Positions 40,101 to 55,980 of a stretch of DNA of 64,000 nucleotides are shown here, piece after piece. The notes beneath the pieces are model-generated. The model was not told the DNA's origin, searched no databases, and was given only the letters and a program-made list of their open reading frames with translations. The first letter of the stretch is position 1. The number at the start of each line of letters is the position of its first letter. Made by a program: the position numbers and the translations under genes. Source of the DNA: Latrodectus hesperus (Eukaryota > Arthropoda > Arachnida > Araneae > Theridiidae); contig CM075853.1 of NCBI GenBank assembly GCA_037975125.1, forward strand, positions 36,406,113 to 36,470,112, given 5' to 3'.

Positions 40101-42340
40101 TTTTAAGAAATTCGCTAAAGTTGGTTTTTAAGGAATGAATCTATACAACATCCACTTTATTTGGGGGAAAAGGAAGAAAAAGATGAACTAAGAATGAAAG
40201 TGATGAAAAATGAAAACCTCAGAAACCAAACTTAATTATTTAAGGATTATATTTTAAATTGTTTTTATTATTAATTAAATAAAATTAATTAAATCAAATT
40301 AAAATTTAATCATTTTATCTGATTTTTTTCTGATTGAATCATTTAGAATTCAAGACAATTCAAAACGTTTTGTAAAATTTTCTGATTTTTGTAAATTTTA
40401 ATGCGATAAATATTTTCTCAATTATTATAGATGTTTTGGTTTTACTAGAGCTAGCAATTTTTTTTTCATGATTTCTAAATATCACGCGTAAAACAATTTC
40501 AGAATGAATGAACTAAAAATCATGGATTTTCTTAGCTTTTATTCAGTGGACTCGAAAGATAAAATAGATCTATATATTTCATAAGTAATTCAATTTAGGA
40601 AACTTAAATAAAAGAAAAATTAAAGGAAAAATATGACTTTTCTGAAAAAAAAACGCTTATAAACTTGTGTCTGTGGATTTTTCTTCCATTTTTACATTAT
40701 CCAAATCCAATTTGATGAACTTTAATAATGTAGGAATTGAAACGAACTCCACAAATAATGAAAATTTTTACTAGTAATTAATAAGCGACAAGAATTGTTT
40801 TCTTTCAATAAATGGTGATTTTTTTACATGAAAGAAAAGTGGAAGCTTTTATCTATGACTACATCCCTATGAATTAATATTAATTCCTTTTTACAGTGTT
40901 ACTAAAACCGTAATGAGGAGACATGATGGAAGCATTTGACTTCAAGGAATTTTGATGTGAAATCTGTGATTCATCCCGAATCATGTGCAAATAAAATTCT
41001 ACATTATTTTCTATGGAAATAATGGTAAGTCAGTTATTATAATGAACAAAATCTTGTTAATTACAGTCCTTTTCAGAACATAATTGTTTGTTTGTTTTAA
41101 ATTTTTGAAATGACATTGTTTGAATTAAATTTTTGAAATGTAAAATTGTAGGTTTAGCTTTTGATTTTTTTATCCACTTCAATTTTATAGTCTCAAATAC
41201 TTTCACCAATATTTTGCTAAAAATCATTTTTAGTGTAAAAGAATTTAATCTTTCTATTATATTATAACATACCTATTACATAAAAGTATCCCATTTTTTT
41301 ATTTGTATATATATGTCTGTATGTGTGTGTTGCATTAAATATATTATTGTAGCCTATCAAATTAAAAAAATGAGCTAAATACCAAAATTTAGTTACTTGA
41401 CAAAAATTTAAAAAAAATTCATATTTCAATTTCCTTATTATTTTTTAAAATCGAGAAAAGTGCTTGAAACATTTCTTGTGTCATTGACCACTTATTTGAT
41501 TAGTTGCAGTATCGAATATTCGTTATCAAAAATATGATAAGGGAGACAGTGATTTGGCAAAATTCGACACTTCACTTCTTGCAACATTATCCTTCTCACG
41601 GTCTCTAGGCATATTATTTATTTTCTTTATAGATAAGTCATCTATTTTTTTATTAAAAAGAAACGGCTAGGGAAGCATGAAGAAATATTTTAATTACTAT
41701 AGAAGATTTAAAATTGCTCAATTAATTACATGTATTTATAGGTAATAACATGTATTAAAGTATTTCAGATATTTTGGCCATAGTAGATCACACTTTTGTA
41801 ACGCGAAATCTGATTCATTATTTTTTAATATTGAATTAAATGCCAATTTGCCATATTTTTTACTGTTAATCCTTTAATTTATTATAAGAAGAATTTATGA
41901 AGAGCAAAAGAATGTGTTGAATATGCTTTAATTTTCTTAGTAAATTAAGCAAGTCAAAATAATCACTTCGATTTACATGACTAACCAGATGAGTTGTCAC
42001 CAAGTGAAGACAAATTTGCTGCAACTATTTAAACACAGAGTAATTAGTATTTATATATAAACATTTATAGATTGAAAACAAAAATTTTATCATTCATTTA
42101 TAACAATAGTTAAAATGACTGATGAAATATTTAAAAATTTTCAAAGTAAATAAACTGATCAAATATACAAAGCATTTTTATAAGCCAATATTCGTCTAAT
42201 CTGAGTCAATTAAAAAAACGTTTGTAACTAAAATATTAAATATTGTTAAATCATTCTTTAAGAATGGTACATAAAATATTCAATTTATTCATAAAAATTT
42301 CGTTTATATAAATTGAGGAAATTTACTTATAGTATATCAA
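40101..42340. other. AT-rich sequence, no feature seen
   Basis: This is a long AT-rich interval without a recognised gene, RNA or repeat. Confidence 0.55.
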
Positions 42341-42392
42341 TTCCATCTACACATTTTTCTTTTTATTCCATCTACACAATTCCATCTACACA
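42341..42392. repeat. Three copies of a 13-bp word
   Basis: TTCCATCTACACA occurs at 42341-42353, 42366-42378 and 42380-42392. It looks like a local duplication. Confidence 0.9.
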
Positions 42393-42519
42393 TAAATCAC
42401 ATTTTTCTTTTGAAACATTTTTATAGCAATGCATTGGCTTGAGTGATTCATATTTTATTTTTAGAATTTTTTAAAGTATTTTGACGGATTAAAATTTGTT
42501 ACCTTTTTTCTGTATATAT

Positions 42520-42556
42520 AACTCAAATGAATTAATAAAATTAATTCATTTGAGTT
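42520..42556. repeat. Perfect hairpin, 17-bp arms, 3-base loop
   Basis: AACTCAAATGAATTAAT at 42520-42536 and its exact reverse complement at 42540-42556 surround AAA. Confidence 0.92.
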
Positions 42557-42599
42557 TCAAAATTAGTTTCTTTATGATCCAAAGAGCCTTTTTTTCCTA

Positions 42600-42713
42600 T
42601 GCGCAATTCAATTTATATTGTGTATTTATATTATATATTGTATATTTGTTAAATTTATTTTTTATTAAATTAAATTTAAATGCACAATTTAACTTGTATA
42701 GAGCATTTATAAA
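42600..42713. repeat. Degenerate direct repeat of about 33 bp
   Basis: The segments 42600-42632 and 42681-42713 are similar (both resemble GCRCAATTYAAYTTRTA followed by ATTTATA), spaced about 81 bp. They lie in an AT-rich context of no known function. Confidence 0.55.
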
Positions 42714-44155
42714 AATTTTTACATAATTTACTGAAACTTTATGAAAATTTTTTTGTACGCTCTAGTTTTTTTTAATTTAAATTTTTAATAAAATTTTTGA
42801 GAAATTATAATGATTCATGCCACCTTTAAGTGTTCACATTTTCATTCTTAATTACAAAACAGGTATTAAAAATTTTCAAGAAGTCAAAAGAATAATATTA
42901 ATAAGTTGCATTTTAAAACTGCCTTCTTAGCATAAATATAAAATCAAGCATTTGTTTTTATGTCTTTGTTTTCTGATCTTTTATTGCTTTTTTATTGGCA
43001 TGAAAATTTCGTCAGAAGAATCTCATTTTCTAAAAAAGAACATTATCAGCACGCATTGATTGAAAGTAATCAAATTATATTTTTGAATATAAGCTGGAAT
43101 TAAATTAAAAATATTCTTTTTAACCCAAGGTGCTGTTTTAATGCAATGCAAACAAATGAAATAAAAAATATACTAACCAATTTAATTAAAAAAATCTTTG
43201 AAGAGGAAAATTCTTTAAAAAGTATGAATATAATCCACAATTTCAGAATAAGTTAGGCATGTTTTTTATGCAGGTTAATCTTTGTTGAAAATAATGTAAA
43301 CAAAATCTTAAATTCCGATATTTAAATAATCACACATTTTAGATTAACGAATATTTTAAAATAAATAGGTTGCTAAAATAAAAGAAGTAAAACAATAACC
43401 TTAAAAATCTATGTATAAATAAATAATACAATAAATGTAAGACAAATTTATATTTTCTCATAAAAGAAGAATGCATGAATGTTTTAACTCAGAATGTAAA
43501 AATAGTATTATAAATTGCATTTTTTTGAAAATGATAACCAGATAATTCTTACTCCTGATTTTTTACGCAGTTCCTATTATTTATAGTTCTGTACTCAAAG
43601 GAGAATTAACACCAAATTTTGCTAAATTGTTCAGAAAAATACAAAACTAGCTAAATGCTTATGTATTTTATAAATGAAAAACTTGAAATATTTAATGAAA
43701 TAAAATAGCCTTACTTATTATGGATTTCTTATTAAGGATGAAATTAGTTTTAAATTTGAACTTACAGGTCTTCAGAATAAGAAGTAATTAAAAGGAAAGG
43801 GGAATAACTCACTGCGTGTGTGTGTTTGTGTGTGAAAAAAAATTAATGAGTCTTAGTTCAATAAAAAAAAAATTGAATCATTTATTAATACTGAGTAGAA
43901 AATGCACGTTCTTTCAGACTCGTTAGTTAGTGATTGGTTTTTTGACAGCATTTTTTTCATTTACAAGTAATTTATTTACTTAATAGTTGTAGGCATGGAA
44001 TATTAATACCCTAGAAAATAACTTCTGGTATAGTTGAAAATATTTTTGAGGCATTAAGAAAATAATGCAACCTGAAAATATTTTTTATTCAGATATCTGA
44101 TAGATACTAATTCTTGACAAAGAGCAAGTATAAATTTTTAACTGGTTTATTTTAG
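42714..44155. other. AT-rich sequence with a short (GT)n tract
   Basis: An impure (GT)n tract lies at 43815-43834. Otherwise there is no recognised feature. Confidence 0.55.
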
Positions 44156-44211
44156 AATTTTATTACAGTTGTATTTATTAGACAAAATTAATATACAACT
44201 GTAATAAAATT
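44156..44211. repeat. Perfect hairpin, 19-bp arms, 18-base loop
   Basis: AATTTTATTACAGTTGTAT at 44156-44174 pairs exactly with 44193-44211. No target-site duplication is obvious, so a transposon assignment is not made. Confidence 0.92.
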
Positions 44212-44507
44212 TTATACGAGAAATCATCATCGATTTTCTTTTTTATAAATAAAATAAATCTACCGAGATATATTTTAACTTTTCTAAAATTGCTATTTTA
44301 TAAATTTTATTTACACTCTATGGAAGGGAAATATTTCTATATAATCTTTTTAGGAAATTTTCTTATTATGAAAATTTATGCATTTAAGATAGTTGAAAAA
44401 TTAATATTGTCTATCTAAGTACATACACAAAATAAAAAGAAATAGAAAGAAGAATGTAATAGAAGAATGATATTAATTTCCTTTTCATTTATATTGTTTT
44501 CACTAAA

Positions 44508-44660
44508 ATCCCGCTAGCTTAGTGATAGGATAGCACTCTTCAGAATGTGAAAGATCCTAGGTTCAATCCCCCCAATTACAAGTGAATAATGGGAGATGAA
44601 TATTCTGCTTTCTGCACAGTTGCTTGGGAATTTTTCTGTTTATCTCTTTTATTAGACTTT
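44508..44660 (+). mobile_element. tRNA-derived SINE, family D
   Basis: The head shows an A box (TAGCTTAGTGATAGG, 44515-44529) and a B box (AGGTTCAATCCC, 44559-44570) spaced as in a tRNA gene. It is followed by ATTCTGCTTTCTGCACAGTTG and GGGAATTTTTCTG, a body loosely like that at 13646-13810. Homology to a true tRNA ends soon after the B box, so this is a SINE or tRNA pseudogene and not a functional tRNA. A 20-bp-arm hairpin starts just past its 3' end. Confidence 0.7.
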
Positions 44661-44666
44661 GACAAT

Positions 44667-44709
44667 TTACTCTGATAATTTATGAAAAGTTCATAAATTG
44701 TCAGAGTAA
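44667..44709. repeat. Hairpin, 20-bp arms with one mismatch, 3-base loop
   Basis: TTACTCTGATAATTTATGAA at 44667-44686 pairs with 44690-44709, with a single T/C difference. It lies immediately downstream of the family D SINE. Confidence 0.9.
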
Positions 44710-44899
44710 TTATACTGACAACTTATATAACGACGCGTGATGATTCATAAAAAATTCTCCTAATAGAAAATTACGTGGGAGAAATTAATTTAACACCACA
44801 GCCTTAGCTTGACAAGATTGAGCAAATATTGTATTCCTAAACTTTTGCTTTATCTTTTGATATTAATTTCAAAATTTCAAAAAAGTAAATTGTAATATC

Positions 44900-46119
<1,220 letters not shown>

Positions 46120-46440
46120 CAACTGTCGAGAAGCATGGACTAGTGAAAGACCTCCCACGCTGGACTTTGTCACGTGATACATGTGACGTAACACCTGCGT
46201 GTTTCTATTTCGAGGTGGGGCTGTTACAAGAAGGATGTGGCTGTTATGGAAGGTGTTGTCAGAGATGGGATTTGCCGGAAATTGGCATTTTCTCTCCGCT
46301 GCCTATATTTGTAGCTGAAAGAAGGAACATCGGGATTGTTCATTGAAATCCTTGTGCTTCGTCCAATGCATTTATGAGTTTCAGTCATGCCATCTCCCCC
46401 TTTCTTCTATTGACAGATATCATCGGCTAAATGATTATTT
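46120..46440. promoter_or_regulatory. Island with a tight E-box/CRE cluster
   Basis: Within 27 bp there are CACGTG (46171-46176), TGACGTAA (46184-46191) and CACCTG (46192-46197). The block to the right is GC-rich (GAGGTGGGGCTG near 46212). A 67-codon frame is unremarkable. Motif spacing favours a bZIP/bHLH-bound regulatory element, by inference only. Confidence 0.4.
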
Positions 46441-48227
46441 TCCTTTCCTTATTTGTAATACTCAAGAATTAAAATCTGGCATTTTACAGAACACAACATT
46501 TTATGAATTCAAATGATTAAAGTATCATACAAGTATATTCCAAGACGTTCCTACAGCTGACACCTCATAAAGTAGTAAAATCAAAGTCTGAGCTTATACC
46601 TTTCTTTATCCTTCACACTATGTTGACTAACAACTATTAGCCAATATTAATGTTCAATGTTCCAATCAACGCGACAATCTTTGATTGGGTCAAGACCGAA
46701 TACGTTCCCCTTTGAGAATAAAAGCAACGTCTTTCCCATCAAGTCTCTTTATATCAGTCCCGTGTTTGATCTACTTAAAAGTCACTGTTTTATTGATCGC
46801 TATTTCTTTTTTCTAATGCCATTGGCTCCATACACATCAGATTGCATCTCTGATTATTATCAACTCAACTATGGCTGTCATTAGGTATTGGAAATAATAT
46901 TTAAAAATTTCTGTTTCATTTTTGGTTTCTTTAAAGTAGTCTCATTTTTAAAAATCTTTAAACTGATATAAATATTGTTCGAAATATTAAGCAATTCATC
47001 TATAGTTATATTTTACTACAAGTACTTGCGCGACAAAAAAATTATATTGGAAAAATTATCAATCAGTTTTGGTACATTAAAAATTATATGAATACCAGGA
47101 CGATCTAACAAATGATTGAAAATATTTTTTAAAAATTAAATTGCTTCTGTAGTTTAGCTCCAAAAAGTCAAAATGCTTCGTTTTATCCTTTTTTTAAAAT
47201 TTCATTTCAAGTTTCTTATTGAAAATAAAACACCAAGTATATTAAATACTTATTTTTAAAAAAAGTTATCTTTAAAGAATATAACATACGGTGATTTTAA
47301 GGCTTTCAATATCACGGGAAACTATCGTTAATTTTTCAAATTATATTCTAGCCTTTTTAAAATTATTTGGTTATTTTAGTTGAATCACAATAATTTTTGT
47401 ATATTATATTTATTTTTTTAAACAAAATTACCTTTTCAGGAAAAGTTTATTGTTCTTAAAGTTTATTTTGTATTTTTTTGTAGATTCATGTACCACGCAA
47501 ATTGATAAGTTTTTAAGATTTTGCAATTAATTCATAGCGGCGTTACACAAATAGAGTCATTCTAAGAAATGAAAAATTTTAACATTTAATTAACAATAGG
47601 CAATAAAAGATACAAGAACTACAAAATACGAGGAATATTTTATGTAGAGCATAAATATGTAAAGGAAGCATCAAATACTAGAACAATAGACTGAACAACA
47701 TTTTGTGAAATGATAAAAAACGTGACAATTATTGTGACTAAAATACACAGCACGATTATCAACAATAATCCCAGAAGTGAATGCACGAATTTCGTCGAAA
47801 ATGAACTTTAGATTACGTTGTAAATTTTTGAACTTGCGCTTATGAAAGTAAATGTTTGATTTAAAATGCTTATTCATTAAAGTCTGTGACAAAATGGTGA
47901 GATAAGGAATTAGGAAAGAACACAAACGCAAGAAACTTGCAAATGGCTAAAATATAGCCTTTCATGGCTAAGAAACTGCTGGATCAAAGAAAAACTATTG
48001 TAATTTAAATTATATCTGCATATTTGTCTCTTCGGAAAAGTTTGATACAGTATTAGGGATTTTTAAAATGTTACGGGCTATTTTAAGTATTTTACTATTC
48101 TATACGTTCGGTCTTCCCAAAGAAATTTTTCGTAAATAAAGGGCAGTATTTATATTTCACAAGGTAAAACTTGAAAAATCAACAAGTGTCAATATTGATG
48201 AATGTGCATGAGTATAAAACATTGGGC
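46441..48227. other. AT-rich sequence, no feature seen
   Basis: Frames of 75 and 86 codons occur but have no recognised domains. No SINE or microsatellite is seen. Confidence 0.5.
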
Positions 48228-48420
48228 TTCTGTTGCTTATGTCGTGGTGGTAAATATGGACCATGGCCTTCAACTAACACTTCGTTTTAGGGACACCACG
48301 TTTTAGGAAGAATCCTAAGTTCGATTCTTCCCTAAAACGTTGTTGTGTGCATTGGTTCGAATCCCTTTTAAGCCATAGATGTGAGTCGAATTAGCCCTCG
48401 TGAACAAAATATGACCGTAA
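48228..48420 (+). mobile_element. Possible tRNA-derived element, unassigned
   Basis: A canonical B box (GGTTCGAATCCC) lies at 48354-48365, and a second B-box-like AAGTTCGATTC lies about 35 bp upstream. GTCGTGGTGGTAAATATGGACC near 48241 may be an A-box relic. The hairpin at 48298-48340 sits between them. No body matches families A to E. It may be two nested tRNA-like remnants. Confidence 0.4.
48298..48340. repeat. Hairpin, 17/18-base arms with one bulged G
   Basis: ACGTTTTAGGAAGAATC at 48298-48314 pairs with 48323-48340 apart from one extra base, around an eight-base loop. Confidence 0.88.
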
Positions 48421-48989
48421 ATTTGACAAATCTACAAATGATCATCTTACTGACAAATTTCCAAATTATCATTGTAAATATTGTTTTCTTCAAGTTCTTT
48501 GCTAGGCTAATTTATGGTTGCGTAAGATAGAAACACTGCTTGAAACGCAGTGCAAAATCAGGCAACAGACAACTACAAAGTTATCTCTAATCTTATTCTC
48601 CTTTTTTTAACATTTATTCTTTTAACATGGATTACAAATTATTCACTTTTTCGATTTAATTTCCAATTTAACTCATGTTACAAACGACTACTTCATTTCT
48701 AAGCTCTTAGTCTATAGCAATATATTCGATGAATTGAAGGAGATTACAGGACGATAAGCATAAGGAAAAAATACAGTACATTTTCTTTTTGCCATACCTC
48801 TGTATTGCTACAAAGAAGTGTAATAAAATCAGTCAACAACATTGCGTTTTTTGCTATGTTCTTTTCCTTCTATTTAGGGCGAATGTTGGCTCTAGGAGTT
48901 AAAAGAATAAAAAAAGAAAGGTAGAGGAACATCCAAAATCTTTGTACATGTCATTATCGCAATTTATCGTCCATTAAAAAAGACAAAAA
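48421..48989. other. AT-rich sequence, no feature seen
   Basis: No recognisable feature. Confidence 0.6.
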
Positions 48990-49300
48990 TACACCCTCTG
49001 CGTATGTCTATGAATTCACGGCAGGGGGTAACGAAATATAATGGTCATAGGGGAGGGTGCAATGAATTACGGAGGAGGAGACTAGCACGGTAAAATTATC
49101 GTCTGCTTTGGGTGTTAGGTTCCGGTCGATTTCAAACACTGAAAATGGCCACCATTCCGTTTCCATGGCAACTGCTTTGCCACACTACAAACGCTACAAT
49201 AGAGCTCTCTCTCTTTCTCGGCGTGTTTTCTCTATCTCCATTTTTCTTTCCCTACAGAGGGAGGGATTTTTTCGTTTTTGTTTACTCAAGCGCGCTTATT
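48990..49300. promoter_or_regulatory. Promoter-like island with an RFX X-box and a YY1-like site
   Basis: GTTTCCATGGCAAC at 49159-49172 matches the RFX X-box consensus GTTNCCATGGNAAC at every fixed position. AAAATGGCCACC at 49143-49154, just upstream, resembles YY1/Pho sites (AANATGGCCGCC). The same ATG (49145) has A at -3 and G at +4 and opens a 101-codon frame to 49450 with no recognised domain. A cilia-gene-type promoter or an enhancer is an inference; there is no downstream gene that I can identify. Confidence 0.45.
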
Positions 49301-49450
49301 AAAATTGGAGAACTTATTTCAACTTATGAATTAAATCTTTTTTTCCCTACATATTTATGTTTATTCAGGCTTTACAGAAATCATATTTCAAAACGATTTC
49401 GAACTAAATTACTTCTTTTTGAAGTGAAAATAGCTTTACGACCTACATAA

Positions 49451-50159
49451 ATTGAGATGGATTTTACATGGTCCATTAAACTGGAAGTTAATTAAGAGTC
49501 GTCATAATAATAATAATATTTAAATGGCTTAAATTTTTAATGATGCAATATTTTAATGAATAATTTTACAGTTTTAATTAAAATAGGCTTCCAATTTTGG
49601 GAGCACATTGAAAAAATATATTTCTCAAATATAAAAAATTCAAATGTTTTTTTTTTCCGATTTATAGTATAGGGAAATTAAATTCGAAAGGAAATTTCTA
49701 ATATAAATAATAAAGTATTGAATTATGGAATTTATAAAAAATACTTATTTATTATTATTTTTTAAATTGTCGTATCTTTTCGTTTTTGATAGTTAAACTT
49801 GAGAAAAGAAATTCTAATTATTTAAATATCTTTATTAATTAAGAAATTCTGCACAATTCACTTGTTTTACTTTCTTTTAATAACCAAAAAAATAATTTTC
49901 TTAAAAGTATGAATATGATTATATCATTTTTAAATGTGAAATTTGACATGAGTGTAAGAATAACTAATATAAGAAAATATATGGTATTGCTGATATTTTT
50001 CATAAGTATTCCTAAAACATTTTCAAACCTTGGTCGATCAATAAAAAATATTGCATGTTTTTGTTCCGTAGTAGGGAAAACTTGGCCTCAAAAAAGTGGA
50101 ACAGAATGAGATTTGTATAGTTATTTTTGTAGAATAACGTAGAATGAGGGAAAAATGAA
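49451..50159. other. AT-rich sequence, no feature seen
   Basis: A 66-codon frame at 49909-50109 is at chance level. Nothing else is recognised. Confidence 0.55.
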
Positions 50160-50300
50160 AATAAAAAGATTCCAGTTAATCACGTGCTCTTCCAAGCGTG
50201 GATTTTTGTATAGCCCCGCCTACTGAGCGAATTCCGATTGGCAAGCATTCGAGTTTCATCCACACCCACTTTGGAAGCTCTGACGCAATCGGTGCGAATC
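50160..50300. promoter_or_regulatory. Promoter-like patch: E-box, GC box, inverted CCAAT, CACCC
   Basis: In 90 bp there are CACGTG (50181-50186), CCCCGCC (50214-50220), CCGATTGG, an inverted CCAAT/NF-Y-type word (50234-50241), and CCACACCC (50260-50267). The grouping resembles a proximal promoter. No frame or splice donor downstream is convincing. Confidence 0.4.
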
Positions 50301-54869
<4,569 letters not shown>

Positions 54870-55980
54870 GATTTTCACGGCTAACGCTTTTTGTTTCTTA
54901 CTATTTATTATCTGACTTTGATATACCAACCTAGTTACCGTAACAGAAAAAAAATCGCTGAAGAAAAAAGAAAAGAACTTAGATCCGCAACCGCTTGGTT
55001 GAGCAAACTATTCATTCAGACACCTGTAGCAAAAATCAAAAAGACAAAAGGTCGAAAACCTTTTAACGAGTACGTCTGAAGGACTTCTCCCATCCCTTGT
55101 CTCTTCTCCACCTCCTCTAACTAACCAACTCGTCTAAATAACGAAAGATGACATAGTAACCGACACCATAATTCACCATCTCGGTTTTCTCAGACAGACA
55201 GGACAGATCTTTGAATGAAAGAGAATGCTTTTCTTTCTTTATTTTTTTTCCCTTCGGATATTCCCTTCGTCTCATCGCCGGCTCAAACGCTTGGGCATCG
55301 CAGGCGATCTCTTCATTGTTGAGGAAAAGGTTATCGGCAAGAGTTGGGAAGGCTCTTCCTGTGTGTGAAGATATCTGAAGCAAGCATTGTAAAGGCCTCT
55401 CGTCTAGACGAGTATTCATTACCTTTTTAGCCCAATTAGGATTTCTGCACCCATGGGACTCGACACGCTCAATTTCCTCCATTCCTTTGTGTCTAGTTTG
55501 ATTTTATTTATTTTTTACCGCAGGTAGCAATATATAGTGCTATTTTGAAAGAAAAAATAAAGGAGGGGTTTTTCTTTTCTTTTTTTTATTCCTTCCGATG
55601 AAAGCATCTCTACCCCTTTACCGGATAAGAAAGTGACTTTTACCATTAAATTTTACCGCTCTTTCTTTTTCTTTCAAATCCTTATCTGTCTTTTCTTTTT
55701 CTCTATCGCAGCAATTATTTTCTCGTTTGCATACACACCACGTCGTTTTTTTTTTCCTTCCTCCCCTTTAGAGTTGAAGTCTAATGTAGCGGACAGTTTT
55801 CGAAGGGTTTTATTGTATGCTAATGCTTCGATTGCTCTGACAAAGTCACTGACAGAGAGAAATATGATCGGATGGAAATTCACTGATAAAGATGGCTCTC
55901 TGCAGGGTGTATTGGGGATTTTTTTGTCGAGCTGCTATAAAGAACTGTATATAATAATTGTCTTCAAGAAATTTTGTTGA
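54870..55980. other. Long GC-richer island, possibly two adjoining
   Basis: This is the longest island (about 1.1 kb), densest at 55080-55500. Frames of 62, 121, 115 and 69 codons on both strands show no known domain. The lysine-rich frame ending at 55079 follows a pyrimidine-containing stretch ending in AG near 54933, so a small terminal exon cannot be fully excluded. GTTACCGTAAC near 54934 is palindromic. Pyrimidine tracts near 55565-55760 are prominent. Confidence 0.4.

Noticed and set aside
42341..42392. CRISPR-like array
   Set aside because: There are only three 13-bp repeats with irregular spacing of 1 to 12 bases in a eukaryotic context.
44156..44211. MITE transposon
   Set aside because: The arms are perfect, but no target-site duplication or second copy was seen in the window.
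44515..44570. Functional tRNA gene
   Set aside because: A and B boxes are present, but I cannot build a closed acceptor stem, and similarity to a second dispersed copy points to a SINE.
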